NCBI GenBank assembly: GCA_963555705.1
Contig: OY743174.1
Location: 62,518,234 to 62,582,233, forward strand
Length of the DNA: 64,000 bases
Source of the DNA: Ligustrum vulgare
Lineage: Eukaryota; Streptophyta; Magnoliopsida; Lamiales; Oleaceae
Direction: 5' to 3'
Shown: one piece after another, positions 45,706 to 61,089 of the stretch
Position numbering within the stretch: position 1 is the stretch's first letter
Layout of the letters: each line of letters starts with the position of its first letter
Program-made: the position numbers and the translations under genes
Notes under the pieces: model-generated
Told to the model about the DNA's origin: nothing
Seen by the model: the letters and a program-made list of their open reading frames with translations, nothing else
The model's database searches: none

Positions 45706-47135
45706 TCTTATCTTAATATATATAATAACAGCATAGCCGTCACATAAATCCGCACATAGTTTCCCGCCATTTTTACCTGCCATTTTAGGAAACTTTGTAA
45801 TTTTATTAATTATTTTAATAATTGAATTAGGAAACTTCAATTAATGCAAAATTAATTATAGGTGACATGTAATAAATGACTTATTAATTTGTAAAAAATA
45901 AAAACACTATAAAAAGATCAAATTGTATACTATTTTTATTCTTTTGATAATTATTGTAATATTTTGAAGTAAAAAAATATGCAATATGGGTGTCAAATTC
46001 AAGATCATAACGAGAAGTTTAATACAAGCTAACAAATGAGAGCAAACTCTAAATATATCATTCGTAAAATTGTCTCAAAAAATAAAAGTAAAAGTTTTAT
46101 TTATACTTTTAACTTTTTCCAATATTCAATTTTTTAAATTTATGTCATTTAAGTCATAAAATGATATTTATCCTTTCTTACATAACTTCAGTTTGACATA
46201 AATGATTAATTTCAAATCATTTTTTTTATCAAATTAAATGAAATAATAAATATCCAATCTTTCTAAGTAAATTCAATTAAAATATTTTAATTTCTACAAC
46301 TTTAGGAAATTAATTTTATAAATTTACTCATTTTGTTCATTTATCTGTTTTACATATTTATAAATTTAAAATAACATCAATTTGTAAAATATATACTACA
46401 AAATTTAACAATTAATTCATTGAGTTCTATAGAAAATAAAAATATAAGCTTTTACCAAACTGATTATATTTAAAAATAAAATATGATTAATACATTTATT
46501 TAACATACACAAAAAAATAGTTTTGTGTGTGTGTGTGTGGTGTGTAACATGACTATTTTTAATACTTGGTGAAAAATAAAATGTCACGTTATATTTGAAA
46601 TTATTGAATAGGGGTAAGTTTGATATAGACTATAGAAATAATTTTAAATGTGTGATTGAAAGTGAAAGAAGGTAGTATAAAAAATAAAATAATTGTCAAA
46701 TCAATCAATTGAGTGTTTGAAAATTGATTTTTTTTATTTTTTTTTTAGAATGTATGGTTAAAAAGTAGAATGTGCAATTGTGAAAAATTAGAACATTAAA
46801 AAAATTTATTTTTGAATAATTAATTCTATATAAATAAATAAATTAAGAAAACTAGAGAATAAACAATTAACTATTAAAAAAATGCAATTCATAACTTTAT
46901 TATTTACTTTTTTTTTTTTTTTTTTTAGTATTTTGATTGTATATTGAATACACAATTTATATATTAAAGTAAGGAATCTTTTAGGCAGAAATGAAATAAC
47001 AAATTATTCACAATTTGTGTATGCAAGTTATTTTTTTTTATTGTGTTATTTTTATCGATAATTGTATTTATACAACTTATTCAATAAATAATTATCAATT
47101 ATATATTTCGTGCATCGCACGGGTGCGATTACTAG
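45706..47135 (+). mobile_element. Non-autonomous Helitron, 1430 bp, with an empty-site copy nearby
   Basis: Starts TCTTATCTTAATATATATAA after A (45705) and ends CTAG at 47132-47135 before T. The hairpin cgtgc-atc-gcacg (47109-47121) lies about 10 nt inside. The uninterrupted sequence at about 47350-47380 (cattcacta-ttagtgtt) is a paralogous empty site and proves both ends to the base, with no target duplication. Confidence 0.92.
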
Positions 47136-47416
47136 TTAGTGTTAATAATAAAATTAAAATTGATTAAAAAAATATCAATCATTATTTAGTATTCATAATA
47201 TATATATATAAGGCAATAAATGTGTTCACATTAATCCAGATTTTTCATTCACACTAAACCATTTTGTGTTCACTCTGGCCAGACTTTCCTCCCTTTATAT
47301 ATTATATAGATAATTTTAATACCGATAACTAAAAATATTAATTGAACACATTCACTATTAGTGTTAATAATAAAATTAAAATTGATTAAAAAAATATCAA
47401 CCATTATTTAGTATTC

Positions 47417-47487
<71 letters not shown>
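47417..47487. repeat. (AT)n microsatellite, about 70 bp
   Basis: Long uninterrupted AT run in the second copy of the 222-bp duplication; the first copy has only about 13 bp at the same place. Confidence 0.95.
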
Positions 47488-47488
<1 letters not shown>

Positions 47489-47900
47489 ACAATAAATGTG
47501 TTCACATTAATCCAGATTTTGCATTCACACTAAACCATTTTGTGTTCATACTGGCCAGACTTTCCTCCCTTTATATATTATATAGATATAGATATAGATA
47601 TAGATTGTAATGTTTTTAAAAAAAAAAAAACGAAAAGGAAAAAACGTAAATGCAGTCTTTATCATTGACCTTTTGGGTTGAGCGGTGTAGAGTGTCCCTT
47701 CCCCAATTGTAGATCAAAGTGCCACGTCAGGATCCAATAGAGATTCCAATTTGTCAATATTTCCCTTTTCTTTCCTGCATTTTCCCAGCCACCGGTTTCA
47801 TTTCTGCGTTTACATACATTTTAACGCTTTAACGTCTTTAACTCTATTTTTCTCATCTAAATTCATTCTTCGTTTTCAATCTATTCCTTCCTTGTCAATC

Positions 47901-51403
<3,503 letters not shown>

Positions 51404-54400
51404 AGATTGATTATTCATCTCAAGGAAAATGGAACTTGTCCTCCATTTTACAACTCTTTTCATTTCCTTGTAGAATGTAAATTTAAGTTGGTTTTACTTG
51501 TGTTGTTTTAACGGTTAACGTGGAATAGTATGAACTAAAATTTCCTATTTTCTCAACTTTTCAAGCATGTTTAGTACGTAAAATTAGACAATAATGAATA
51601 TGGTGGTTAAGATCACACATTCCAAAGATGGTATGAGAATATCTCCCCTGTTCCACCTTGCTTCCCAATCACTAGTTAATATAATATAATATAAATGAAA
51701 TAGATGGATAAAAGAATAGCTAAAATTACGAAAATTAGAATAAGGATAAAGAAAATCCATATTTATTTGGTATATTTATACATATTCAATATTGGAGTAA
51801 GTTTGTTCCTCACAAAAAAAAAAAAAAAAAAAGAATGTCACTGGAATAAGTTGTACAGGAAACCTTATCTTTCCTTGCACATGGTGAATCGGAAGGCATT
51901 AGGGGGGGGGGGGGGGGGGGGGGGAGAGGAATAAAAAAAAAAAAAATTTAACTATATTTTTATTTTCTCTGAACAATTCTAACAAAGACAATTGAATTGT
52001 CAATATTGTTGGATTTGGCCATGGAACGAGTAAAATATCCAACAAATGTTTTAAATACGATTAATCTTGCAATCTTTAAGCCATGGATAAAACATGAGTT
52101 GACATCTGCTAACTCCATTTGTTTACCCTTTCACAATTTGACTTCTCACTATTAAATTCGAAGATGTCTATGATACAATGATATTTCAAATATGATGTCA
52201 CTTGCAATGTATTGTGTGAACACGTTCCCATTGATTAGGTACTAAGTGTCAAAATTTTATACTTTTTTTAGTAAACTTGTATAAAAAAAAAATTTCTTAA
52301 CATTTTCTCAAACCTCTTTTTAATCACATTTTTTTTCAAAATCACTTTTAAATCACATATTTTACCTTTAAAAACTCGAATTTTTTTTATTTATAAACAA
52401 AATTAGCCACCATTAACGATAAACAATGAAAGGAATAACAAGTAACTCTAAAAATGATCTCCAAGACTCGTAGAATTTTTAAATGGAGAAGATGGGAAAT
52501 TGTGACACGAAGGATGGACGTTCCTTGTGAAAGGAACAAGCAAAGAGATTTCAATCCTAGAACAAATCATCTATAACCTCATTGAGAATCTTTTGATGTG
52601 ACATAGTTGAAGACAATTAGCGTTCGGCAGCTGTGCACCCAATTTTATTTATTTATTTATTTTTTGTTTATTTTGATATTTTCTAAGTAAATGTATAATC
52701 AAAAATTGAAGAAAGAGAATGTGTGTTTTTAAAAAGTAATTTAAGACTTCTTGTTATTTATAAATTGTAATCATTGCGTAAAAGAACGGTAATCAATCTA
52801 GAATTTTTAAGTGCTTCACCAAAATATTATTATTATTATTAGAACCAACTAGAGTTTAATTTCATTAAAGTAAGGGAGAAAAAAAAATTAAAAAAAGCAC
52901 CAATAGGTTCATAATACCAAAAAATAAAGGAAAAGTCATAGTATATTTTTATGTAATTTTAGCTAATTATTAATTTGCAAATTAAATATGATCGTAATCT
53001 TAGAAGAAAACTTCAAAAATTTGTAATATTGAAAACAATTTATCTCCATATCCAAGTTGGACCCACAAAATTATCATACAAAAGAGATTTCTACCTCATG
53101 GAGCATAATAAAGTTAAAAAGGAGAATGATGCACTAGGTCTAGAACTAGTTGCCAAATAACAAAGTAAACCACTTAAAAGTTCAACATTTCCTATTTCAT
53201 GATAGATAACATAAGCACAATGTTACTATTTTTTTGTTTGACAAAATGATAGGATGTAAGCAAGTTCTGAAATGAACATTTCCCCACTTCATATCTCTGA
53301 TGATGTTTTGATTTATCGTGATTTTTACTTGCACTGAGTTTTTATATAGGGAGGATAAAAAGTATATAACGGATCAAAATTTTCAAAAAAATTTCACAAA
53401 CCGAGTGGAGACCAAATCTGAACCAGCATCATTTCAACCACATTTTATGAGACTCGCCACTTTTGAACCACGCATATCATCCACTGTTATAAAAATCTAC
53501 TAAATTTTTGATTTTAATCCCCACCAAGCAAGCAGGGACTTACATCTAAATGAGGCCACAGGTTCTCTGCATCACAAAGGTTTTTGCCTCTTCTGATAAA
53601 GAGATAAAGAGAAGGGTAGACACGTTTTAAACAAAGTGAGCATGATATATAACTAACTTGATATGCAAACCATCTTATGAGATCTGAAAAGCTATACATA
53701 CTTAAACCAGATGAGCGGATTGAATCGCTTTGGTTCTCATCAGTCCCATGTACTGAATCAGCTTCCCTTTGTTGCCAATATGCTTCTGGCCTTGTAATCC
53801 AAGAACGCGGATCTTCTATTCACTTCTTTAATGGAAGAGAACCTTGATTCTGCAGACATTTGAATAAAGGATAAATATAACAATAATTCTATGTTGACTT
53901 TTTTTGGGACATGAAATGATATTGCCGATGTGACGCCTCTTGATTGAATGATAATGAAGAGGTACCCATGTGATAACATGGCTCACATCTTCATCACTCA
54001 ATGTCGAGGTCCCACCTTCGTATGTCCCATTTTCATGTCCAGAAAAATATCTAGGTAGAAGAATTTTATAAATATCTCCATATATTCATCTACAACTACA
54101 GGACTAACAATGACATAACTAGTGAGGTACATAATTTGTTTCCATCTGTGTTATGTCCTTCGATCCTGACAAGGCAACCCAACCCAACCTTTCATCAGAA
54201 CTTGTAGCCATCGAGAGTCACTGACCATGAGTTCTTCCATATAGAACTCTTCTAACCTAAGTTATCTTATGCAACTCGGTTTCACTACCGCATCAGGTCA
54301 CTTCTTGTTCTCTCAACTTGGAGCTGAAAAAGTGGAAACACCGAAGAACAACAACCGTATGTAACTCTTTACAACTAGCCAGATAGAACTTGATGTTTCA

Positions 54401-54907
54401 ATAATCTAATCTTAGATATATGAAATTAAGCATCCTTTTTAAGATTGTCACATTCACCGATAAGATAAAGGTTCAATATTGAGTATCAATCAAGGCCATG
54501 GTTACACCATAAAACTCAAGCATCAAGAAATACAACTCCAAATATCAGCAGTAACATATAATGGCAGTGTTTGCAGAGAGAAGACAGCACAAAAAAGGAA
54601 AAAATGCATTCACTGATGCATAATTTGAAGAACAGATAGCAATTATAGGATATATTTATCTAAGTAAATTACTAGTCCATGTCGATTCCGATGTACATAT
54701 CAAACAATATCCCTCGCACACTTGGGGAGACATGCAACCCATCAAAGGCCTATCGATTATAAGTATTATTGAGCAACCCAAATTAAAAATCTAAACAGAA
54801 TCTGCACTTTCTCATTTATCAAAGACAAATGAATAAATAAACTACCAACCCAGGAGTTAATTAAAATTAAAGAGCCACCAAACATTTCTACCGAAGAAAG
54901 CTGTCTA
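51404..54907. other. Intergenic, between convergent genes
   Basis: AT-rich at 51480-53500, with MITE-like patches (about 52290-52400, 52640-52760) and homopolymers. The stretch 53510-54900 has more balanced composition and may include the 3' UTR of the minus-strand GeBP gene, but no frame there resembles a known protein. Confidence 0.5.
51902..51924 (+). repeat. Poly-G tract, 23 nt
   Basis: An uninterrupted run of G, flanked at short distance by a poly-A run (51927-51946). Rare in this AT-rich DNA; it could form G-quadruplex or be a sequencing-length artefact. Confidence 0.9.
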
Positions 54908-56149
54908 TTAACTCCCCATGGACTTGAGCTCCTCCAACTGTGCTTTAATCTGATCCTGCACCAACTCCAACCTCTTTGAAAACACCTCCATTTCCAATAT
55001 CTGCTGCTTCCTCCATTTCTCATCAATTAACCTCTCTCCACCTGTTACTCCACTAAAACCCAAGGGCATGGGACTCAAAGCCAACCCAAACCCACGATTT
55101 CCACAAATTCCATTCCCATTCAAATTCATAGAATTTCCCATCAACTCCTTGAAAAAAGGCGACAGACAGCTCCTCACAGTCTCCTCAATCGCGTTAGTCA
55201 TTGATGCTGGCATTCCCACGCCTAATGGTGTAGCCATTGGGGTGACCACACCCACTCCCACAGATGGTTGATTAATTTGAGTATTACTGGTAAAAGCTTG
55301 CTGTTTTTCCTCAAGTTTCACTGCTCCGGCTCGGTTTCGCTTCCTTGATCGGGGCGTCTTGTTATTCCCATCGAAGCCATTAGGGTTGTTCGGGTTAGGG
55401 CTTTGATTGCCAACAAAATTGGAGTTAGGGTCATTATCGTCAAACCTGGCCTCGTCAATCGGGGCAGCACGAATGGTAGAGCCGTTGACTCCAACACTGT
55501 CGCCCCAGATTTTACTGGAGATTTCGAAGGTGGCTTGATCATGGGGACTCTTGAAGGCGTGATCTTTGCCGGAACCAGATTTACTGATGACGTTTCTATA
55601 CTTCTTCTTGAGCCTCCTCAGCTTTTCAACGAGCTGATTCTTATTGAAATCAAGCTGCAGCTTATCCTTGATCTGGTCATAGAACACCGTCGTATCATGG
55701 TGGTGTGATGAACTCTGTGGCCCACGCTGAGTAGTATACTCCAGAAACCCCTGCAACAGCTCGATTTCATCCTCATCAGTCCAGAGACGCTGAAACAGCT
55801 TCCGTGACTCGTCCGGGAAGGCTATAGCCAGCGGCTTCCTGGTGACGCCAGTGATGACGTCATGAGGAATATGCTGCTGCTGCTGCTGCTGTTGTTGGTG
55901 CTGATGCTGGTTCACACGAAAATCTGGTACATCAGCGACGGCAACGGTGACTTGAGCGGCGGAAATGGAAACAGGTGGCCGACCGACAACAGACGCAGTA
56001 GCGGGAGAAGATGAGGCGGAATCCTCGTCGACGTCAGCCTCCAGATAGACATCTTCGCCGTGGTCAGAGCTCTCGTCATCATCTTCATCATCGAGAAGGT
56101 CTTCATCCTCGTTGTAGAGGGCGTTATTGGGATCTTGGGCGGAGGCCAT
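54908..56149 (-). CDS. GeBP/STKL-type (DUF573) transcription factor
   Basis: 413 residues, one exon, ATG at 56149. Order: an acidic N-terminus (residues 12-45, rich in D and E), a Gln-rich stretch (83-92), then the DUF573 DNA-binding domain at about 119-216 starting FQRLWTDEDEIELLQGFLEY, with the basic helix VEKLRRLKKKYRNV and ending EISSKIWG. A basic patch (PRSRKRNR) is a likely nuclear signal, and residues about 380-410 form a Leu/Glu-rich coiled coil (EKWRKQQILEMEVFSKRLEL), the dimerisation leucine zipper of GeBP-like proteins. The family is plant specific; GeBP members act in trichome and cytokinin response and STKL members in glucose signalling. Which branch this belongs to is not resolved. 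Confidence 0.93.
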   Translation of the reverse strand: MASAQDPNNALYNEDEDLLDDEDDDESSDHGEDVYLEADVDEDSASSSPATASVVGRPPVSISAAQVTVAVADVPDFRVNQHQHQQQQQQQQHIPHDVITGVTRKPLAIAFPDESRKLFQRLWTDEDEIELLQGFLEYTTQRGPQSSSHHHDTTVFYDQIKDKLQLDFNKNQLVEKLRRLKKKYRNVISKSGSGKDHAFKSPHDQATFEISSKIWGDSVGVNGSTIRAAPIDEARFDDNDPNSNFVGNQSPNPNNPNGFDGNNKTPRSRKRNRAGAVKLEEKQQAFTSNTQINQPSVGVGVVTPMATPLGVGMPASMTNAIEETVRSCLSPFFKELMGNSMNLNGNGICGNRGFGLALSPMPLGFSGVTGGERLIDEKWRKQQILEMEVFSKRLELVQDQIKAQLEELKSMGS

Positions 56150-59100
56150 GAGGGAGCGGTGGAGGACCGAAGTGCGATTCGACTGTGATTTAGGTTGGGG
56201 CCAGAAGGGGGTTGTGGTTAGGTTTGGCGTTTAGGTTGGGGGACTGGAATGGGTTCATAAATTGCGTCTTTATTGGTTGCGTGTTAGACTGTTAGGCTGG
56301 CTAAGAACGGGCTGGGTTCAATGGTTCACCACGTGCCGCTGGCTGGCTGGCTAACCAGTCTCCTAAATATACCTTTTAATATTCACATGCACGAGTAAAT
56401 TTAATCATTCATTACCAATATTTCTTTGCTCGCTGAACTGTACAACAATACACGTCACATTAATTCTATTTATTTTAAGGTCAAAATCAATTTAAATTCA
56501 AATGGCACACGTTCATTTGAAGAATGAAAAGGTGTTCATGTACATATGCACAATCCACCTTTTCAATTTTCAATGAAAAAGTGCTAACTGAGTTGAGATA
56601 TATAGTATTATTCATACATATTATCCACCCCACCTATCCAAATTGCTTATCCATCGATCACCCATTCACTCGGCGGCCTGAGTATTAGTTATAAACATTT
56701 GCTTTTTCAAATCTCGAAGTAAATAAATAGTTAAAATTTTGAGAGAGAAAAGATGTATGGTTAAAAAATTGTATTGAAATTTGAAATTATTATAATAAAA
56801 AATGGATTAATATCACAAAACGTCCCTACCTTTGACATGTATTGTGCAAAACGTCCTAACGTTTTGATTTTTGACGCTAAACGTCTCAACATTTACATTT
56901 TCTTGTGGGAGACATCATTTTCGTCAAATTTAATCTCATTTCACCGTTAATTTTGAATTAAACAGTAAATATTTAACACATGCAAAGGCATTTTCGTCAA
57001 AAGCAGCACATTCATATTTGGGTAATGGCACAAACGTCCATACGTTTGACACTTATTGTAGAAAAACGTCCATACATTTATTTTTTTGCGAATAACGTCT
57101 CTACCTTTAAATTTTCTTGTTGATTAGTCCTCAAATACCCGAACACATTATAACACAAATATTCAAATCACTTTTTAATCTCTTCACTTTTAACCACATA
57201 TTTTATTTCAAAAATATAAATAAATTATAAATTACTACAATGTTAAATAAAGGTGCATAATTTGATAAACGAGTGAACAATGAATTATATTTCTGCCTCT
57301 CTTTGGTAAAATCATTTCATGATAAACAAAGAATATATTTGGTCAAATCATTTTTCGACTCTTCATTTTTTCAAATCACTTATTAATCGCATATTTTATC
57401 TCGAAATATTATATGTTTTTGTTTATTTAAAAAAAAAAAGGCAATTAGCCCTTGTTTAGCTCTCATTATTTCAGAAATAATGTAATTTTGAAAAGTGATT
57501 TTAGAGAATATGTTATTAAAAAAATGATAAATTTGATTAAGATTAATAATTGAAATTAAGTATTGAATAAATTTGATTTCCAAATAATGAGACCAAACAT
57601 GGGCATAGTAATATTAGAAGCTTTTTTTGGCTGGACAAAAAGTCTTGCCAATCAAATATTTAGCCACTATTTAGCCCCGTTATTTCTGAAATAATGTGTT
57701 TTTGAATAATATTTTTGGAGAATATGTGGTTAAAAAATGTTTGAAAAAAAAAAAGTAGACTTAACTAAGATGGATAATTGAGATTGAGTGTTAAATAAAT
57801 TTGATTTTAGAAAAATGGGAGGTCAAACATGTATTAGTATTGTGTATTTGTTATGACTTATGAGAAGACAAAATTCTTCATTATTTTTTAGCATATTTTT
57901 TTTAACGTAATTATTATAATTTATAAACAACGCAATTTTTCAAATAACTTTTTAATCAAATACATTTTCTTTCTTCACTTTTTAATCACAATTTTTTACC
58001 TTAAAAATATAAATATACCGATGTATAATTGTTACAGTATTATCGAACAGAGCCTTAACCACGTATTCTTAAAAAAATTCTATTCGAAAACTCATTTTTG
58101 CTCAGAAATGAAGCTCAAACAAGGGTTAATTTCATAAAAATAATTCTTATTGTTAGAAGAGTCTTTAAAGAAAATTAGTTCAATGTATGTTTATGTAGAT
58201 GCACTTTGAAGTGGAAAATTCATTTATAATTTTCATAAAAGAATGTGGTTTATAAATTATAGTTTATTTATGTTTTTGAGATAAAATATGCGATTGAAAA
58301 ATTGAGAAATGAAATGCGTGGGACTTAAAAGTGATTTAGGAAATTCTATAATTTATAAACTTGTTTATAAATCAATTTATTTGGTATACAGAACAGATGC
58401 TAGTTTTTTTTAAAAAAAAATTAATATAATTTTCACCAAAAAAAAAAAAAAACTCTTTTAGTAATAAAAATTGGTTTGAAATTAATAAGTTGGTCAAATT
58501 TCAATTTTTAATTAAAAATTTCATTAAATCCATTATTTTATTTACTATTCTGTTGAACATTTTTATATCAAACGTATCACCATTCAACTTCAATTATCGC
58601 CATTAGTTAGAAAATTTAACTTCATTATCATAAGGGATGTTTTCTTCCTACGGTTACCACATCTCTCTTCATCACCTCCATTTTCTATTTTTTCCCGATG
58701 TGTCATTAAATTTCAAATTCTTGTTTAATTAATTCCCATGTGCAAGAAGTCGCGTAGATTGAATTCATTTTAGGGAGATTGACATTATTATGATATGACT
58801 CATATACATTGGATGACGTAAATAACTATCTCATAACTTACTTTTTTACATTCAATGTATATACGTCATATCTCACTTAAAAATGTCTCTTTAAAATTAG
58901 ACTTCATTTTAATTAAAAATCAATAACTATGTTCGTCTGTGCTGATCTTTAATTAATTCTTTAAATTTATTGTATTAGACTTTACGAGCAAAAAAATATA
59001 TAAATATGCGGTATATAGTCGGAACTCGGAAGAGAAAATAGTACTAATTTCTGTAAAATTAGATTTTTGCATTATTCAAAATAAAAACTTGGCCTTATCC

Positions 59101-59226
59101 TTCCTCCTCAATCCTCATTCACAAGGCATATGTTTCTCTTTGATGATCCCTTTTGATTTCTTGAATCAGCTAAGAACCACACACAATCAAACCAAACAAA
59201 ACTGAAGAACACAACAAAATCCTTCA
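56150..59226. other. Intergenic, AT-rich, MITE-dense
   Basis: 56820-57130 is a degenerate direct repeat: 'aaacgtccctacctttgaca' at about 56819 and 'aaacgtccatacgtttgaca' at about 57032, each continuing with attgtgcaaaacgtcc-like text. Two MITE-like elements resemble each other: about 57446-57605 (agcccttgtttagctctcat to gagaccaaacatgggc) and about 57673-57830. An element similar to those near 44880 and 45060 (tataaacttgtttataaatc) lies at about 58355. No gene seen. A TATA-like atatataaatat at about 58995 may serve the rubredoxin gene. Confidence 0.6.
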
Positions 59227-59796
59227 ATGGCGTCAGCAATAACCAGATCCTCCTTTACTTTCAGCCTTTCCAAATCTCCTTCCTCTGTGCGTAAACTCAA
59301 ACCACTGCCCACATTCCTCAAATTTGAACCCATTTCGTACAGACCCGCAAAGCCCATTTTCACTGTAGTCAAGTCAATTGATGTCTCCAAAGAAGACAAA
59401 CAACCAATTTCAGAAACAACCCAGGATGCAGAAACAGAGGAATCCGAGGTGAAAATTGATAAAAGAAGGCTGGAGGAGAAATTTGCAGTGTTGAATACTG
59501 GAATATATGAGTGTAGATCTTGTGGTTTCAAATACGATCAAGCTACAGGGGACCCTTCATATCCAGTTCCACCTGGGCTTCCTTTTGATAAGCTGCCTGA
59601 GGACTGGAGGTGCCCAACTTGTGGGGCTTCCCAGAGTTTCTTCGAGAGTAAGAGTGTGGAGATTGCGGGTTTTGCGCAGAATCAGCAATTTGGACTTGGT
59701 GGTAATGCACTAACCTCTGGCCAAAAGGCTGTGCTTATATATGGTGGTTTGTTTCTGGGATTCGTCTTCTTCTTGTCTGGATATTTCATTCAATAA
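59227..59796 (+). CDS. RBD1: Chloroplast rubredoxin with C-terminal membrane anchor (RBD1/RubA type)
   Basis: 189 residues, one exon. The first 50 or so residues are rich in Ser, Lys and Pro with few acids, as in a chloroplast transit peptide. The rubredoxin domain (about 91-140) has both metal-binding pairs, C96/C99 in YECRSCGFKYD and C129/C132 in CPTCGA, plus the conserved DWRCP. Residues about 166-188 are a single hydrophobic span ending FLSGYFIQ. This layout matches RBD1/RubA, a thylakoid rubredoxin required for photosystem II assembly in plants, algae and cyanobacteria. No break seen. It lacks the PDZ domain of ENH1-type rubredoxins. Confidence 0.94.
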   Translation: MASAITRSSFTFSLSKSPSSVRKLKPLPTFLKFEPISYRPAKPIFTVVKSIDVSKEDKQPISETTQDAETEESEVKIDKRRLEEKFAVLNTGIYECRSCGFKYDQATGDPSYPVPPGLPFDKLPEDWRCPTCGASQSFFESKSVEIAGFAQNQQFGLGGNALTSGQKAVLIYGGLFLGFVFFLSGYFIQ

Positions 59797-60473
59797 TTAA
59801 TTACCTGTTCAAGTATATTGAGATTTGGTATAGTTTGATAGCAGTTTAAGAACACTCTTTCCCATCCTAAAACAGAGTTATTCAACTTTTGATCAGTAAA
59901 TTTTTTTTTATTTTTTTGTGAATGGGAATCTGTATCATTAGTATACATGAGAGAGATATATGTTTGAGTCCTCTGTTTCTTTTGAGACGTAACTCGGAAA
60001 TGGCTTACTTCATGTTTGGTATGCAAAACTAGAGACGAGAGTAAATATTATCATCAACTTCTTATTCAGTATTATCCATTGTTTCGTAATCTTCCCAACC
60101 AAATGCGCCATAAGCATTTGTATTGTTACTTCTTTTGAGGCGTACCTCGGAAATGGTTTACTTCATGTTTGATATGCAGTACTAGAGACGAGACTGTACA
60201 TTTATCTTCACGAATAAGATTTTAGCTTTTCCTTTTTCCTCAATATTATCCTTTGTTAATCAATCTTCCCTCCAAACATGGCATAAGTATTTGTATTGTA
60301 TTGTTTCTACATATAGTATTCGACCATGTTAAAGAAAAAATGCAAGTAGACTATCTACTCCGTGTGTAATACTGCATATCAAACACAATCCAAGGGCCAA
60401 GAATTCTGATAATTGTATCATTGGAAATGTTTTATCTTTGCAAGTTAATTTTAATACAATAAGTCTACTCTCG
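59797..60473. other. 3' flank of the rubredoxin gene, with a duplicated segment
   Basis: A phrase pair shows a diverged duplication of about 170 bp: 'cggaaatggcttacttcatg' (59995) and 'cggaaatggtttacttcatg' (60148), each followed by tttg.tatgca..actagagacgaga. No gene seen. Confidence 0.6.
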
Positions 60474-60555
60474 CAATGCATTTGACAATGAGCTTGACAA
60501 AAGCTCTCACGTGTGGTGCGACACATGAGAGCTTTTGTCATTGTCAAATGCATTG
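60474..60555. repeat. 82-nt foldback palindrome
   Basis: Left arm caatgcatttgacaa ... tgacaaaagctctca, right arm tgagagcttttgtca ttgtcaaatgcattg. The arms are complementary over about 32 bases. The left arm has a 6-nt insertion (tgagct) and the loop is about 14 nt (cgtgtggtgcgaca). It could be a foldback MITE or encode a near-perfect hairpin RNA. Confidence 0.88.
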
Positions 60556-60599
60556 TTCAAATAGAATAATTCAATTTAATAATATGTAGCTGTTTCTCA

Positions 60600-61075
60600 T
60601 ACAAGTTTTTGTCTAGGTAGAATTTTGGGATAAAATGATCGACTGTGCCTGCACATATGCTGATATGGATATGCACAAGGATTAGGCAGCCCAGTCACAT
60701 CTTATTATGTGGAATATAGTGGTGGTCCACTTAATCCACATGGCACCCTATGATTGGGACTTCACTTACCCATGGAATTTGAATTTTGAATAAGAGGGGG
60801 AAACCTTTCTTGTTTCAAAGAGACTTGGCACATTCTTGGGTGGAGAGGTAGAAGTGGGAGAGGTCCAATATCTCCGGCGAAATCTTGCTACCTCCGGCGA
60901 GCCTAGATCCGGTTGCCATTTCTCGAGGACGACGGTGCCATGTTCCAGTGTGTTTAAGTGGTCATAAACTGAGCTCAAATAAGGAACAAGAACAAGGCTG
61001 GGATCGGTTCTTGTGCTGGGTCTTCTTCTTCATCTTGCTGGGAAAAGGAGCTTGGGAGCTCAACAAATGGTATCA
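60600..61075 (+). repeat. Probable 5' LTR of the Copia element (left edge unresolved)
   Basis: The right edge is set by ...CAACA at 61075, two bases before the primer-binding site. The left edge cannot be fixed because the 3' LTR is outside the window. The part at 60860-61000 is GC-rich with repeated ctccggcga. Confidence 0.4.
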
Positions 61076-61077
61076 GA

Positions 61078-61089
61078 GCTATGGTGAAG
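61078..61089 (+). other. Primer-binding site of the Copia element
   Basis: TGGTATCAGAGC, the exact plant initiator-Met-tRNA primer-binding site. The untranslated leader to the Gag ATG is about 930 nt and includes an 18-nt or longer poly-A run near 61149. Confidence 0.9.

Larger units (their letters stand above)
43274..47604 (-). mobile_element. Helitron (minus strand) containing another Helitron
   Basis: The 3' end is CTAG at 43274-43277 (minus strand ...ataaccCTAG then T), with hairpin ccgtgc-atc-gcacgg (about 43285-43301). The 5' end is best placed at 47604, where the minus strand reads TCTATATCTATATCTATATC followed by AAAGGGAGGAAAG, after an A (47605). The interior is non-coding, has an old internal duplication (about 43390-43560 resembles 44450-44620), an AT microsatellite and a nested Helitron at 45706-47135. 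Without the latter it is about 2.9 kb. The pairing of these two ends is inferred. Confidence 0.6.
45661..47604. repeat. 222-bp tandem duplication, one copy split by a Helitron
   Basis: Copy 1 is 45661-45705 plus 47136-47312; copy 2 starts at 47313 (attttaataccgataact) and runs uninterrupted to about 47604. Copy 2 has a longer (AT)n tract (47417-47487). Copy 2 shows cattcacta-ttagtgtt where copy 1 has a 1430-bp insertion. Confidence 0.9.

Noticed and set aside
55068..55708. Plus-strand ORFs opposite the GeBP gene
   Set aside because: Shadows of the minus-strand coding sequence.
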